From: Candidatus Aquiluna sp. XM-24bin5
GTDB lineage: Bacteria; Actinomycetota; Actinomycetia; Actinomycetales; Microbacteriaceae
DNA: 64,000 bases
Assembly (NCBI GenBank): GCA_003149555.1
Contig: QCWE01000001.1
Coordinates: forward strand, 522,546-586,545
Direction: 5' to 3'
The notes below the pieces were generated by a model. It worked only from the letters and a program-made list of their open reading frames with translations. It had not been told where the DNA came from and made no database searches. This document shows positions 28,457 to 39,500 of the stretch, one piece after another (positions within the stretch are counted from its first letter, which is position 1; every line of letters starts with the position of its first letter). A program made the position numbers and the translations under genes.

Positions 28457-29818
28457 TTGACTATCGCCATGCACTCTCCCGGAGAAGATAACGGGCTTAG
28501 AGAGGCAATCTTTCAATACGCAACAGAGCGGCTGGACTATAACCCCCCTCCTCTGGATGGACCAAAAACCCTGAGCTCATTGGCAGAGTCCGCTGGAGAA
28601 ACCATCACTGAAGAGGGACTAGGCGGTCAGCAGGCACTCAAACTATTTGCCGACACTCTTGCCCCCGCAACCATTTCCACAGACCACCCCGGCTATCTAT
28701 CTTTCATTCCGGCGGCACCTACCGAGGCGGCAAGCCTTTTCGACCTCGTCGTGTCCGCAAGCAGTATTTATGGGGGATCCTGGCTCGAGGGTTCTGGAGC
28801 TGTGTATGCGGAAAATCAAGTACTCGATTTTCTTGCGGGAGAATGCGGACTGCCAAAAGGCTCAGGCGGCGTTTTCGTCCAAGGTGGAACGCTGGGAAAT
28901 CTCTCGGCACTTGTGACCGCAAGAGAAGTCGCTAAGGAAAAACTCGGCGACAAAGACTTCACGATTATTTGCTCGACCGAGTCACACAGCTCAGTCAAAG
29001 CGGTTGCCAAGGTAATCGGCGTCAAAACCTCTGCTGCCGACTCAGGAGAATCCGGGGCGATCGACTATGCAGCAGCTAAGGGCGCCTATGACTCCGCGTT
29101 GGCGGAGGGGCTTACCCCATTTGCAATCGTTGGCACGGCCGGAACGACAAATTTCGGCATTGTTGATGACCTAGAGGGGCTTGCAAAGCTTGCTAGCGAA
29201 CAGGACCTTTGGTTTCACATCGATGGAGCCTACGGTCTTGCGGGGATTCTGGTGCCAGAGCTCAAGCAGCTCTACAGCGGAATTGAGAATGCCGACTCGC
29301 TGATAGTTGATCCCCACAAATGGTTGTTTGCTCCCTTTGATGCTTGTGCGCTGATCTACCGTCAGCCAGCTTTGGCCAAAGCAGTGTTCTCGCAACACGG
29401 GGAGTATCTCGAGCCGGTAAATAAAAACAAGGACGAGTGGAATCCTTCTGATTTCGCGATAAACCTCACCAGGCGCGCTCGCGGTCTGCCTCTGTGGTTC
29501 TCACTGGCAACCCACGGCATCGGTACCTATCGTGAGGCCATAAGGGACAACGTAAACCTCGCCCACAAGATTGCTCAGGAGATAAGGACCCGAGACTATC
29601 TGCAGCTGGTGCGCGATCCCCAGCTATCGGTGGTGGTCTTTGAGCGAATCGGTTGGGAGCAGAAAGACTATGACGCATGGAGCGAGAAGCTGCTCGCCGA
29701 GCAGATTGCCCTGGTTTTGCCATCGAGCCTTCGAGGGCGTCCACACACCCGCTTTGCGATAGTGAACCCAATGACAACCTTCGAGCTACTGGTTGAGATT
29801 CTGGACACCATGAAATGA
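28457..29818 (+). CDS. PLP-dependent group II-type decarboxylase, possibly making agmatine
   Basis: Fold-type I PLP enzyme of 453 residues. The Schiff-base lysine is Lys288 in VDPHKWLF and the cofactor Asp is in WFHIDGAYG. The overall pattern (SGGVFVQGGTLGNLSAL) is that of aromatic-amino-acid, glutamate or diaminobutyrate decarboxylases. TTG start at 28457 with GGAG 8 bases upstream. Its stop overlaps aguB by four bases (ATGA), and aguB overlaps aguA likewise. Since AguA and AguB turn agmatine into putrescine, arginine is a plausible substrate. That is inference: known arginine decarboxylases belong to other families, and diaminobutyrate or aromatic substrates remain possible. Confidence 0.82.
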   Translation: MTIAMHSPGEDNGLREAIFQYATERLDYNPPPLDGPKTLSSLAESAGETITEEGLGGQQALKLFADTLAPATISTDHPGYLSFIPAAPTEAASLFDLVVSASSIYGGSWLEGSGAVYAENQVLDFLAGECGLPKGSGGVFVQGGTLGNLSALVTAREVAKEKLGDKDFTIICSTESHSSVKAVAKVIGVKTSAADSGESGAIDYAAAKGAYDSALAEGLTPFAIVGTAGTTNFGIVDDLEGLAKLASEQDLWFHIDGAYGLAGILVPELKQLYSGIENADSLIVDPHKWLFAPFDACALIYRQPALAKAVFSQHGEYLEPVNKNKDEWNPSDFAINLTRRARGLPLWFSLATHGIGTYREAIRDNVNLAHKIAQEIRTRDYLQLVRDPQLSVVVFERIGWEQKDYDAWSEKLLAEQIALVLPSSLRGRPHTRFAIVNPMTTFELLVEILDTMK

Positions 29819-30807
29819 AACTGACTATCGCAGAAGCCCCTGGCTCTCCCGCACGAAAGAAGCCGGCAGAACGAGGCAGCGTCAGGGTGGCGCTCGTTCA
29901 GCTCAGGTGGCATGAAGATGCCGCTAAGCACGAGGACAACATTTCGAGAGCCGTAGCCCTAGCGGCAGAGAATGGCGCCAGAGTGGTATTTCTTCCCGAG
30001 CTCACGCTCAGCCGTTACCCTGCGGACACTCTTCCCGAGGGAACCCCAAGCGAGATTGCGGAGGAGCTGGAGACAGGCCCCACATACGCCCTGCTATCCA
30101 AGCTCGCAATGCAGCATGGGATTGCAGTTCACGGATCCCTCTATGAGCGCACGGGATTTGAAGATGGACGAGGTTTGAATTCGGCAATCATCGTCGGGCC
30201 AGAGGGCGAGCTGCTCGCAAGAACCCCAAAGCTACACATTCCCGTGACCGAAGGCTATTTCGAGGACAAGTATTTCCAGCCAGGACCTGCAGAGACTCCA
30301 TACCCCACCTATGAACTGGCTATCGAGGGGGCACCGCGACTCGGGCTCCCAACCTGCTGGGATGAATGGTTTCCAGAGGTTGCAAGGGCGTACGGCCTAG
30401 CAGGAGCAGATGTCCTCTGCTACCCAACAGCAATTGGCTCTGAGCCAGATCATCCTGACTTTGACACTGAGCCTCTCTGGCGCCAGACAATCGTCGGGCA
30501 CGCAATTGCTAATGGGCTTTTCATAGTTGTTCCCAATCGCTACGGCAACGAGGGGCTTGTCACCTTCTACGGCAGCTCCTTCATCGTTGACCCTTACGGC
30601 AGGCTGATAGCGCAAGCAGCAAGAGAAGGCGATGAGGTTTTAGTCGCGGATCTAGATCTAGACCAACGAAGAGATTGGCTAGATCTGTTTCCCTTCTTCG
30701 CAACAAGGCGGCCTGACACCTATGGGGCGCTCTCAGATGCTGTAGTCAACCCCCGCACCCAAAATGGCGATGGCGAGCACGGCGGAATAGCGGGGCTCAG
30801 ACCATGA
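29815..30807 (+). CDS. aguB: N-carbamoylputrescine amidase
   Basis: Nitrilase-superfamily hydrolase splitting N-carbamoylputrescine to putrescine, CO2 and ammonia. The catalytic triad is Glu62 (LPELTLSRY), Lys139 (TPKLHIP) and Cys181 (LPTCWDEWFPE). The segment PVTEGYFEDKYF is typical of AguB. 330 residues with an N-terminal tail of about 20 residues beyond the family core. ATGA overlaps link it to the genes on both sides. Confidence 0.92.
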   Translation: MKLTIAEAPGSPARKKPAERGSVRVALVQLRWHEDAAKHEDNISRAVALAAENGARVVFLPELTLSRYPADTLPEGTPSEIAEELETGPTYALLSKLAMQHGIAVHGSLYERTGFEDGRGLNSAIIVGPEGELLARTPKLHIPVTEGYFEDKYFQPGPAETPYPTYELAIEGAPRLGLPTCWDEWFPEVARAYGLAGADVLCYPTAIGSEPDHPDFDTEPLWRQTIVGHAIANGLFIVVPNRYGNEGLVTFYGSSFIVDPYGRLIAQAAREGDEVLVADLDLDQRRDWLDLFPFFATRRPDTYGALSDAVVNPRTQNGDGEHGGIAGLRP

Positions 30808-31799
30808 GGCACATGCCTCCAGAGTGGCACCCTCACGAGCGCACATGGGTTGCCTTCCCTCACCACGGCTACACCCTTGGCGAATCCGCCCAAGAGCAAG
30901 TGGCCGCCCGGAAGACCTGGGCTGAGGTGGCGAACAAGGCCTCAGACTATGAGCCAGTCACCGTGGTGACCCACCCAGAGGATGCAGCCCTTGCAAGAAA
31001 ACAGCTCAGCTCACAGGTTGAGATTGCCGAGCTAGAGATTGATGATGCGTGGATAAGAGACAGCGGACCAACCTTTGTAGTTGAAAACGGGGCACTTGCC
31101 GCCGTGGATTGGGTATTCAATGGCTGGGGAGCTCAGAGCTGGGCTAAATACGAAAAAGACGCCCTTGTTGCCAGGGAAATCGCAAACCTGGTTGAAACCA
31201 AAGTCGTCTCCAGCGACCTGGTTAATGAGGGCGGAGGTATTCACGTCGATGGCGCTGGAAGAGTCCTGCTCACGGAGACCGTTCAGCTCGGCAAGGAGCG
31301 TAACCCCGGCCGAAGCAGGCAAGAGGTAGAGGCAGAAATACACGACAAACTCGGCACCACAGAGGCAATCTGGATAAAGCGCGGCCTAACACGCGACTAT
31401 GACGAGTTCGGAACCAAGGGGCATGTGGACATCGTTGCCTGCTTCACCCCCGATGGCAAGGTGCTGTTTCACGAGCAGAGAAGTGAGAACCATCCGGACT
31501 TCCTAGTGTCTAGAGAGGTCAAGGAGACCTTGCAACGTGCAGGTTTAGAAGCCGTTGGAGTTAGCGCCCCAGAGGTGCAAAAGGACGCTCACGGCTATGT
31601 CGATTACAGCTACATCAACCACTACGTGCTGAACGATGCGGTGCTTTTGTGCAGCTTCGATGATCCTGAGGACAGGGAAGTAGCAGCCCAGCTGCGAGAG
31701 ATCTACCCGGGACGAAAAATCGAGCTGATCGATGCCCGGGAACTCTTTGCTCGTGGAGGCGGGATTCACTGCATCACCCAGCAACAACCTAAGGTTTAG
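30804..31799 (+). CDS. aguA: Agmatine deiminase
   Basis: Converts agmatine to N-carbamoylputrescine and ammonia. The catalytic Cys323 is in GGGIHCITQQ. Also visible are DDAWIRDSGPTFV with active-site Asp and VNEGGGIHVDG with the His/Glu site, all PAD_porph family landmarks. 331 residues. It is encoded after aguB in a strictly overlapping operon, giving a two-step agmatine-to-putrescine route. Confidence 0.95.
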   Translation: MRHMPPEWHPHERTWVAFPHHGYTLGESAQEQVAARKTWAEVANKASDYEPVTVVTHPEDAALARKQLSSQVEIAELEIDDAWIRDSGPTFVVENGALAAVDWVFNGWGAQSWAKYEKDALVAREIANLVETKVVSSDLVNEGGGIHVDGAGRVLLTETVQLGKERNPGRSRQEVEAEIHDKLGTTEAIWIKRGLTRDYDEFGTKGHVDIVACFTPDGKVLFHEQRSENHPDFLVSREVKETLQRAGLEAVGVSAPEVQKDAHGYVDYSYINHYVLNDAVLLCSFDDPEDREVAAQLREIYPGRKIELIDARELFARGGGIHCITQQQPKV

Positions 31800-31819
31800 A
31801 GCAGGAAGAAAGGCGCGCA

Positions 31820-33478
31820 ATGAAGCGAGAAGAAACAGCAATTGACAAGATCGCAAATGACTGGGTGAAGCACCTAGCCAAGAGGTCCCCTTCCTATGCC
31901 ACCTACCTTGGCTTTCCGGGCGGCGAAAAAGACGTAGATGATTTCTCGCCGGATGCTTTGGAGCAGGACCGGCATGACTATGCGGACCTGATTGCAAGGC
32001 TCGAAGCTGAGGAACCGGTTGACGAGGTAGACCGGGTCACCAAAGAGGCAATGATTGCCGATGCCGACCTAAGTGTCCGCACCTACGATTCAGGGCTGCT
32101 GTTTAGAAACATGAACAACATCGCATCGCCAGCTCAGGACATTCGAGACATCTTCGATCTCTCGCCAACAGAAACCGCCGAGCATTGGGAAAACCTTGCC
32201 AGCCGAATGTCCAAAGTGCCGGAGGCAATCTCCGGCTACATCGCATCCCTCCGCGTCGGCATCCAACGTGGTGATACGCCTGCCAAGCGCCAGGTCGAGG
32301 AGATCATTACGCAGGCAGGCCAGATTGATTCTCCTGACGGCTTCTTCAGAGAGTTCGCCAAGGCAGAAGGCAAGGATTTGCCCGATTCGCTTCGCAAGGA
32401 ACTGGCTGAGGCAGGCGAAAAAGCCACCGAGGGGTATCGCAACTTTGCTGATTTTTTGAAGACCGAACTCTTGCCAGCTGCCAAGCCAGAAGACGCGATT
32501 GGTGCGGAGCGCTACGCATTACTGAGCGAGCGGTTTCTGGGCGCAAAGATTGATCCGGACGAAACCTACGAGTGGGGTAAGCAGGAGCTGGCAAGAATAG
32601 TCGCCGAGCAAACCGATGTTGCGAACCAGATAAAGCCTGGAGCAACGGTGGAAGAAGCGGTGCAGCACCTCGAAAAGGACCCCAGCACCAAACTCCACGG
32701 CACGGATGCTCTCCAGAAGTGGATGCAAAAGCTATCGGATGAGGCAATTGAGAAGCTTGCCGGCACTCACTTTGAGATCGCGGAGCCCCTAAGGAAGCTT
32801 GAGTGCATGATTGCGCCCACCAAGCACGGTGGCATTTACTACACCGGGCCAACCGATGACTTCTCGCGTCCAGGGAGGATGTGGTGGTCAGTTCCTGAGG
32901 GAGTGAACGAGTTCGATACCTGGCGTGAAACTACGACCGTCTACCACGAAGGCGTTCCCGGTCATCACCTTCAGGTTGCGCAGCAGACCTACGTCAAAGA
33001 CACCCTGAACGACTGGCGCCGATTGGCGTCGTGGACCTCGGGCCACGGTGAGGGATGGGCCCTCTACGCCGAGCGACTGATGGACGAGCTGGGCTACCTC
33101 AGTACACCCGCAGATCGCCTGGGAATGCTGGATGCGCAGAGAATGCGAGCTGCCAGAGTGGTTTTGGACATCGGCGTTCACACCAAGAAAGCAAAGCTGG
33201 AAGGCAGCGGCGTGTGGGACTTTGACTACGCGCTTGGGTTCATGGGTAGCAACGTGAACATGTCTAAGGAGTTTGTCCGCTTTGAGGTGACCAGGTACTT
33301 TGGCTGGCCCGGTCAGGCACCCTCCTACAAGGTAGGCCAGCGTATCTGGGAACAGATCAGAGATGACTACCGCTCACGCAAGGGTGATTCATTCGACATC
33401 AAAGAGTTTCACAAGACTGCCCTGAATCTTGGTGGGCTCGGACTTGACACCCTCAGAAGCGCAATGGCTAGAGCCTAA
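31820..33478 (+). CDS. DUF885 family putative metallopeptidase
   Basis: 552 residues with the family motif YHEGVPGHHLQ near residue 376, a zinc-site-like HExxxHH, and the later segment GHGEGWALYAERLM. Homologues are annotated as DUF885 proteins or metallocarboxypeptidase-like enzymes. No signal peptide is seen. AGGAAG/AAAGG precedes the ATG. It follows aguA by 20 bases, so co-transcription is likely. Whether it works with polyamine genes is not known. Confidence 0.85.
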   Translation: MKREETAIDKIANDWVKHLAKRSPSYATYLGFPGGEKDVDDFSPDALEQDRHDYADLIARLEAEEPVDEVDRVTKEAMIADADLSVRTYDSGLLFRNMNNIASPAQDIRDIFDLSPTETAEHWENLASRMSKVPEAISGYIASLRVGIQRGDTPAKRQVEEIITQAGQIDSPDGFFREFAKAEGKDLPDSLRKELAEAGEKATEGYRNFADFLKTELLPAAKPEDAIGAERYALLSERFLGAKIDPDETYEWGKQELARIVAEQTDVANQIKPGATVEEAVQHLEKDPSTKLHGTDALQKWMQKLSDEAIEKLAGTHFEIAEPLRKLECMIAPTKHGGIYYTGPTDDFSRPGRMWWSVPEGVNEFDTWRETTTVYHEGVPGHHLQVAQQTYVKDTLNDWRRLASWTSGHGEGWALYAERLMDELGYLSTPADRLGMLDAQRMRAARVVLDIGVHTKKAKLEGSGVWDFDYALGFMGSNVNMSKEFVRFEVTRYFGWPGQAPSYKVGQRIWEQIRDDYRSRKGDSFDIKEFHKTALNLGGLGLDTLRSAMARA

Positions 33479-33503
33479 TCCCGGCAAATTCGTTACGCTT
33501 TAG

Positions 33504-34819
<1,316 letters not shown>

Positions 34820-34820
<1 letters not shown>

Positions 34821-35515
34821 TGAGCATCCACATCGCGGCCAAGCCGGGTGAGATTGCCGACACCATCTTGCTTCCCGGAGATCCCCTCAGGGCAAAATGG
34901 ATTGCCGAGACGTTTCTTGAAAACGTTGTCCAGTACAACAGTGTCCGAAACATGCTTGGCTTCACGGGCGAGATTGAAGGAAAAAGAGTTTCAGTGCAGG
35001 GCACTGGCATGGGCGCCCCATCCATCGGCATCTACGCCTATGAGCTTTTCAATGATTACGGCGTGCAGAACGCGATTCGTGTTGGTACCAGCGGTGGACT
35101 GCCTCCAACAAAATTGCGAGACGTCGTCATCGCAATGACCGCATCCACTGATTCAAACATCAACCAAAGGGCCACCGGAGGCCTGGACTTTGCACCCGCT
35201 GCAAACTACGAACTACTAGAGAAGGCAGTTGCCAAGGCAAGAGAGCTTGGCATCGATCACCACGTAGGCATGATCGCCTCGGGCGACCTTTTTTATGACG
35301 AGACTGACTCGCTGGAGCAGTGGAAGAAGCTCGGAATCCTGGCCCTCGAGATGGAGACGAATCAGCTCTACACCCTCGCTGCGAGATTCCGCCGAAAGGC
35401 GCTGAGCATCGTCACCGTCTCAGACATGATGGACGGGTCGGAGCAGACCAGTAGCGAGGAGCGGGAAACCGGTTTCAAAAACATGGTTACCCTCGCTCTC
35501 GCCGCAGCCAACTAG
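34820..35515 (+). CDS. deoD: Purine-nucleoside phosphorylase (DeoD type)
   Basis: Phosphorolysis of purine nucleosides for salvage. It is a hexameric NP-I family member, seen from [42 protein letters not shown] and the [13 protein letters not shown] segment. 231 residues. It shares a TAATG junction with the argG stop, so translation is coupled. Confidence 0.95.
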
Positions 35516-35530
35516 CACTAGATTCTGCCT

Positions 35531-36163
35531 GTGCCCTCTGCAGCTAACATCCTTGGCTTCACCCTCTTGGCAATAGTCATAATTGTTGTCCCAGGGCCGG
35601 GTGTGCTCTTTGCAGTCGGTAGGGCCTTGGTGCTTGGCACCAAGCCAGCACTGCTCTCTGTCTTAGGCAATGCACTGGGTGTTGGGGTTCAGATCGTCGT
35701 GGTTGCATTAGGCCTAGGAGTCCTTATCCAGAGCTCGCCGGAAGCTTTTTTTGTAATTCGGCTGGCAGGTGCACTGATGATTGGCTATCTCGGAATTCGA
35801 GCCATACTTCACCGGAGACAATCGCTCGAGGATGGGGCAGATAAGCCGCATTCTAGATCCACGATTCTCAAGGAATCGGTGGTTGTTGGGCTAACGAATG
35901 CAAAGACTCTCGTATTTTTTCTTGCGGCCCTGCCAAGCTTTGTCTCGGTTGAGGATGGAAGCCCAATAATCCAGATGCTCCTGTTGGGCCTAATTTTTTC
36001 AATCATCGGCATCGCCTCTGACTCGGTTTATGCAATTGCAGCCGGAAGGGCACGAGACTGGCTTGCAACATCCGAGCAGCGTCTTGCAACTTTCAGAGGT
36101 TTGGGTGGTCTTGCGCTGACCCTGCTAGGTGTTTACATGCTTTATGAGGCAATCGCGCACTAA
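35531..36163 (+). CDS. LysE/RhtB-family exporter
   Basis: Six-helix amino-acid exporter family, 210 residues. The N-terminal VPGPGVLFAVGRALVLG motif is typical, with glycine-rich membrane helices following. Substrate unknown. Basic amino acids are a guess given nearby argG and agu genes. GTG start at 35531 with TAGATT exactly 6 bases upstream and no ribosome-binding site, a leaderless pattern. Confidence 0.9.
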   Translation: MPSAANILGFTLLAIVIIVVPGPGVLFAVGRALVLGTKPALLSVLGNALGVGVQIVVVALGLGVLIQSSPEAFFVIRLAGALMIGYLGIRAILHRRQSLEDGADKPHSRSTILKESVVVGLTNAKTLVFFLAALPSFVSVEDGSPIIQMLLLGLIFSIIGIASDSVYAIAAGRARDWLATSEQRLATFRGLGGLALTLLGVYMLYEAIAH

Positions 36164-36165
36164 GA

Positions 36166-36189
36166 ACATAGATAGACAGCTATCTATGT
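36166..36189 (+). promoter_or_regulatory. Perfect palindrome over a likely leaderless promoter
   Basis: ACATAGATA (36166-36174), a 6-base spacer and TATCTATGT (36181-36189) form a perfect 9-bp dyad. TATAGT (36189-36194) follows as a -10 candidate, six bases before the ATG of the 80-residue gene. The dyad occupies the -10/-35 interval where a repressor would bind. No T-run follows, so a terminator for the exporter gene is less likely. Confidence 0.5.
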
Positions 36190-36200
36190 ATAGTTGAATT

Positions 36201-36443
36201 ATGAGCGAGTGGAACTACACAAAATGCTCGAAGCCATTCGAGTCCGAGCAGGCTGCCCTTGAATTCATGCACGAGAAGGACTTCGCCGGGCTAGTCCTAA
36301 AGCGAGACGAGGGCTATGCGGCTGTTTGCCCCACCTATCCGGATGGCTACTATCCCGATGCAGTGGTTGTTGCTGAGGTTGAAAACTCGAAGCGTGACTT
36401 GGCGGCTGAGAGAAAAAGCCTGCCGATTCAAAACTGCTGCTAG
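36201..36443 (+). CDS. Small hypothetical protein with operator-like upstream palindrome
   Basis: 80 residues, soluble, acidic, starting MSEWNYTKCSKPFESEQAAL. Four cysteines are present: Cys9, one in AAVCPTYP and a CC pair at the end, so metal binding or redox sensing is possible. A tyrosine-rich stretch is PTYPDGYYPDA. I do not recognise it. The ATG lacks a ribosome-binding site but lies 6 bases after TATAGT, hence probably leaderless. It ends 2 bases before tRNA-Arg on the other strand. Confidence 0.65.
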   Translation: MSEWNYTKCSKPFESEQAALEFMHEKDFAGLVLKRDEGYAAVCPTYPDGYYPDAVVVAEVENSKRDLAAERKSLPIQNCC

Positions 36444-36445
36444 AG

Positions 36446-36518
36446 CGCCCTCGGTAGGAATCGAACCTACGACCAAGAGATTAGAAGGCTCTTGCTCTAT
36501 CCACTGAGCTACGAGGGC
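36446..36518 (-). tRNA. tRNA-Arg (anticodon TCT)
   Basis: Minus-strand cloverleaf: acceptor GCCCTCG/CGAGGGC, D arm GCTC/GAGC, anticodon loop CTTCTAA with TCT, and T arm GTAGG/CCTAC. The base of the anticodon stem next to the loop is a C-T mismatch. Discriminator G is not followed by CCA, unlike the other three tRNA genes in the window. 73 nt. Confidence 0.94.
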
Positions 36519-36585
36519 AGACTAAGAATTCTAACTGCCAGTTTCCCCTAGAGTGTTAGTGCTTGTAGTGTGAAACAAGGTGAAA

Positions 36586-39500
36586 ATGGCGCTAAAGACG
36601 ACGCAAATTCCAACTATCTCCGGGAAACCAGAGCTAGTCGAGGCGTCCATAGCTCTGGTAGATAAGTGGGTCTCAGAGGCCGCCAAACTCAAGGAAAACA
36701 AGTCGTCCCAAAGGCTTAGTGGGCTCCTAAAAGATCCAAATGGTTTAGATTTCGCGGTTGGCTTCATCGACGGCGTCATAAGACCAGAGGACATTCGGGT
36801 TGCGGCGACAAACCTCTACCAACTAAGAACCCTTACACCACGATTTCTGCCTTGGCCTCTGAGGGCTCTCCTCGGGCTGGGGGCCAATCTTGCGCCTCTA
36901 CTCCCCTGGCCCGTAATTCCGATCGCAAGGATGGTGCTGCGCTCATTTGTCTCACACCTCGTGATTGATGCATCGCATAGCAAGTTCCGCCGTGCCACAA
37001 GGAAACTTCGACTCGACGCGACCCTGAACGTCAATCTCCTTGGCGAGGCTGTCTTGGGTCATGCTGAAGCGGACAAGCGCCTTAGCCACGTGGCAGAGAT
37101 TCTGTCCCGCCCAGAGACTGAGTATGTCTCGGTGAAGGTATCGGCAATTGTTGCCCCTCACTCCCCCTGGGCTTTTGACCAGACGGTGCAGGAAGTCATT
37201 GAGAGGCTCACCCCTCTTTACAAGATTGCTGCCGACTCGCCCAAAAAGAAGTTCATCAATCTGGACATGGAGGAATATCGCGATCTGGACATGACGATTG
37301 CGGTCTTCAAGGGACTTTTGGCCAAGCCAGAGTTCAAAGAGCTCAGCGCTGGCATCGTGCTCCAGGCCTACTTGCCAGATGCCCTAAGAGTCATGATTGA
37401 CCTGCAACAGTGGGCTGCGCTGAGGGTCATTGACGGTGGTGCTCCGATCAAGGTCAGAGTCGTGAAAGGCGCCAACCTTCCGATGGAACGGGTCGATGCT
37501 GAAATGCACGACTGGCCGCTTGCAACCGTTCCATCCAAAGCTGAGGCTGATGCCAATTACAAAAGAGTCTTGAACTACGCCCTCACCCCAGAGCGGGTCA
37601 AGAACGTAAAGATTGGTGTGGCTGGGCATAACCTCTTTGACCTCGCATTTGCTTGGCTTCTTGCCTCGCAACGCGGCGCACAAGACGGCATGGATGTCGA
37701 GATGCTACTTGGTATGGCGCCCAACCAAGCCAGCGTGATCAGCAAGAGCGTTGGCAAGTTGGTGCTCTACACCCCTGTTGTCTACTCTCAGGAATTTGAC
37801 GTCGCCATCGCCTACCTCATCCGCAGGCTTGAGGAGGGCGCCAGCTCCGAAAACTTCCTCTCAAACGCGTTTGAGCTAACCAGTCAGCAGCCCTACGAGC
37901 TTGAGCGCCAGCGCTACATGCACTCACTAGATTTGATGGGCACCGAGGTGCCAGTGCCGAACAGGTTGCAGGATCGCTCGTTGGATGAAGCGCATCTCCC
38001 TGTTGGGTTTAGCAATACACCGGACACTGATCCCTCGACAGCAGGAAACCGCAATTGGGCCAAGGGCATCTACCGACGACTTTCGGACACCGAAATCGGG
38101 ATCGACCTGGTTGAACGTCACACTGTCACCAGTGAGGTCAAGCTCAACGAGTTGATTGTGAGCGCTAAGGCTGCCCAAAATCGCTGGCAATCGCTTGCCC
38201 CGGAGGAGCGCGCGAACAAGATTCACGAAGTTGGGGTGGTGCTAGAGCGAAACCGCGAATACCTCGTTGAGGTAGCAATGGCCGAGGCGGGAAAGACTCT
38301 AGATCAGGTGGACACCGAGATTTCGGAGGCAATCGACTTTGCCCATTACTACGCCGAGCAGTCTCTAAGGCTTGAGAACCTGCCAGGGGCTAAGCCGGTT
38401 CCAAGAAGAATCACCGTTGTGACACCACCTTGGAACTTCCCCATCGCCATTCCTGCAGGTGGGGCGCTTGCTGCTCTCGCGGCTGGCAGCGCGGTGATTT
38501 TCAAACCCGCAGGTCCGGCGGCTCGCTGTGGTGCAGTGCTTGCAGAGTTGATCTTGGAGGTCATTGACCCAGAGCTGTTTGTCCCAATCCACATTGGTGA
38601 GCGTGAACTGGGCCAAAGACTGATTGGCCATGAGGACGTGGACCAAGTAATCCTCACTGGCGGTTACGAGACTGCCGAGCTCTTTAGAGGCTTCAGGCCC
38701 GATCTCAGGCTACTTGCCGAGACGAGCGGGAAAAACGCAATCATTGTCACCCCGCACGCAGATCTGGACTTAGCCGCGAAGGACATTGCCTATTCGGCAT
38801 TTGGCCACGCAGGGCAGAAGTGTTCCGCAAGCTCGATAGTGATTCTGGTTGGCTCAGTTGCAAAGTCGAAGCGGTTCAGGCGTCAGCTAATGGATGCGGT
38901 TTCCTCGCTGAAAGTTGCCCACCCAACAGACCCAACAGCTCAGATGGGCCCGATGATTGCCCCTCCCGAGGGAAAGCTTCTGACCGGGCTCACTAAGTTG
39001 GAGCGCGGTGAAAAGTGGCTTATGAAGCCCGAGCAGCTTGATGAGACTGGAAAGCTTTGGTCACCCGGGGTAATCGAACATGTTAGGCCCGGCTCGAGAT
39101 CTCACCTTGTTGAATACTTCGGCCCAGTGCTTGCCATCATGACCGCGCCAAATCTGAATGCGGCAATAGCGCTTCAAAACAGCGTTGATTATGGCCTGAC
39201 GGCGGGTATTCACTCTCTCAATAGCCAGGAGATTACGGATTGGCTGGCCCGCGTTCAATCAGGAAACGTCTATGTCAACCGCGGAATCACTGGCGCCATA
39301 GTCCAGCGTCAGCCTTTTGGGGGCTGGAAGAAGTCGGCAGTTGGCCCAGGTGCGAAGGCGGGTGGTCCGAATTACCTCTTTGGCCTGACCGACTGGACTA
39401 CTGAAGAGAACGGCGCCCTAGAGCCTATCGAGACCAAAGAAATGAATGCACTTTTGGCTCAGGCAGCCATGAGTGAACTGAGCGACGATCAAGTTGCGTC

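Noticed and set aside
36531..36559. CTAAC/GTTAG repeat before putA as an operator
   Set aside because: Five-base arms over a 19-base gap are expected by chance in AT-rich intergenic DNA.
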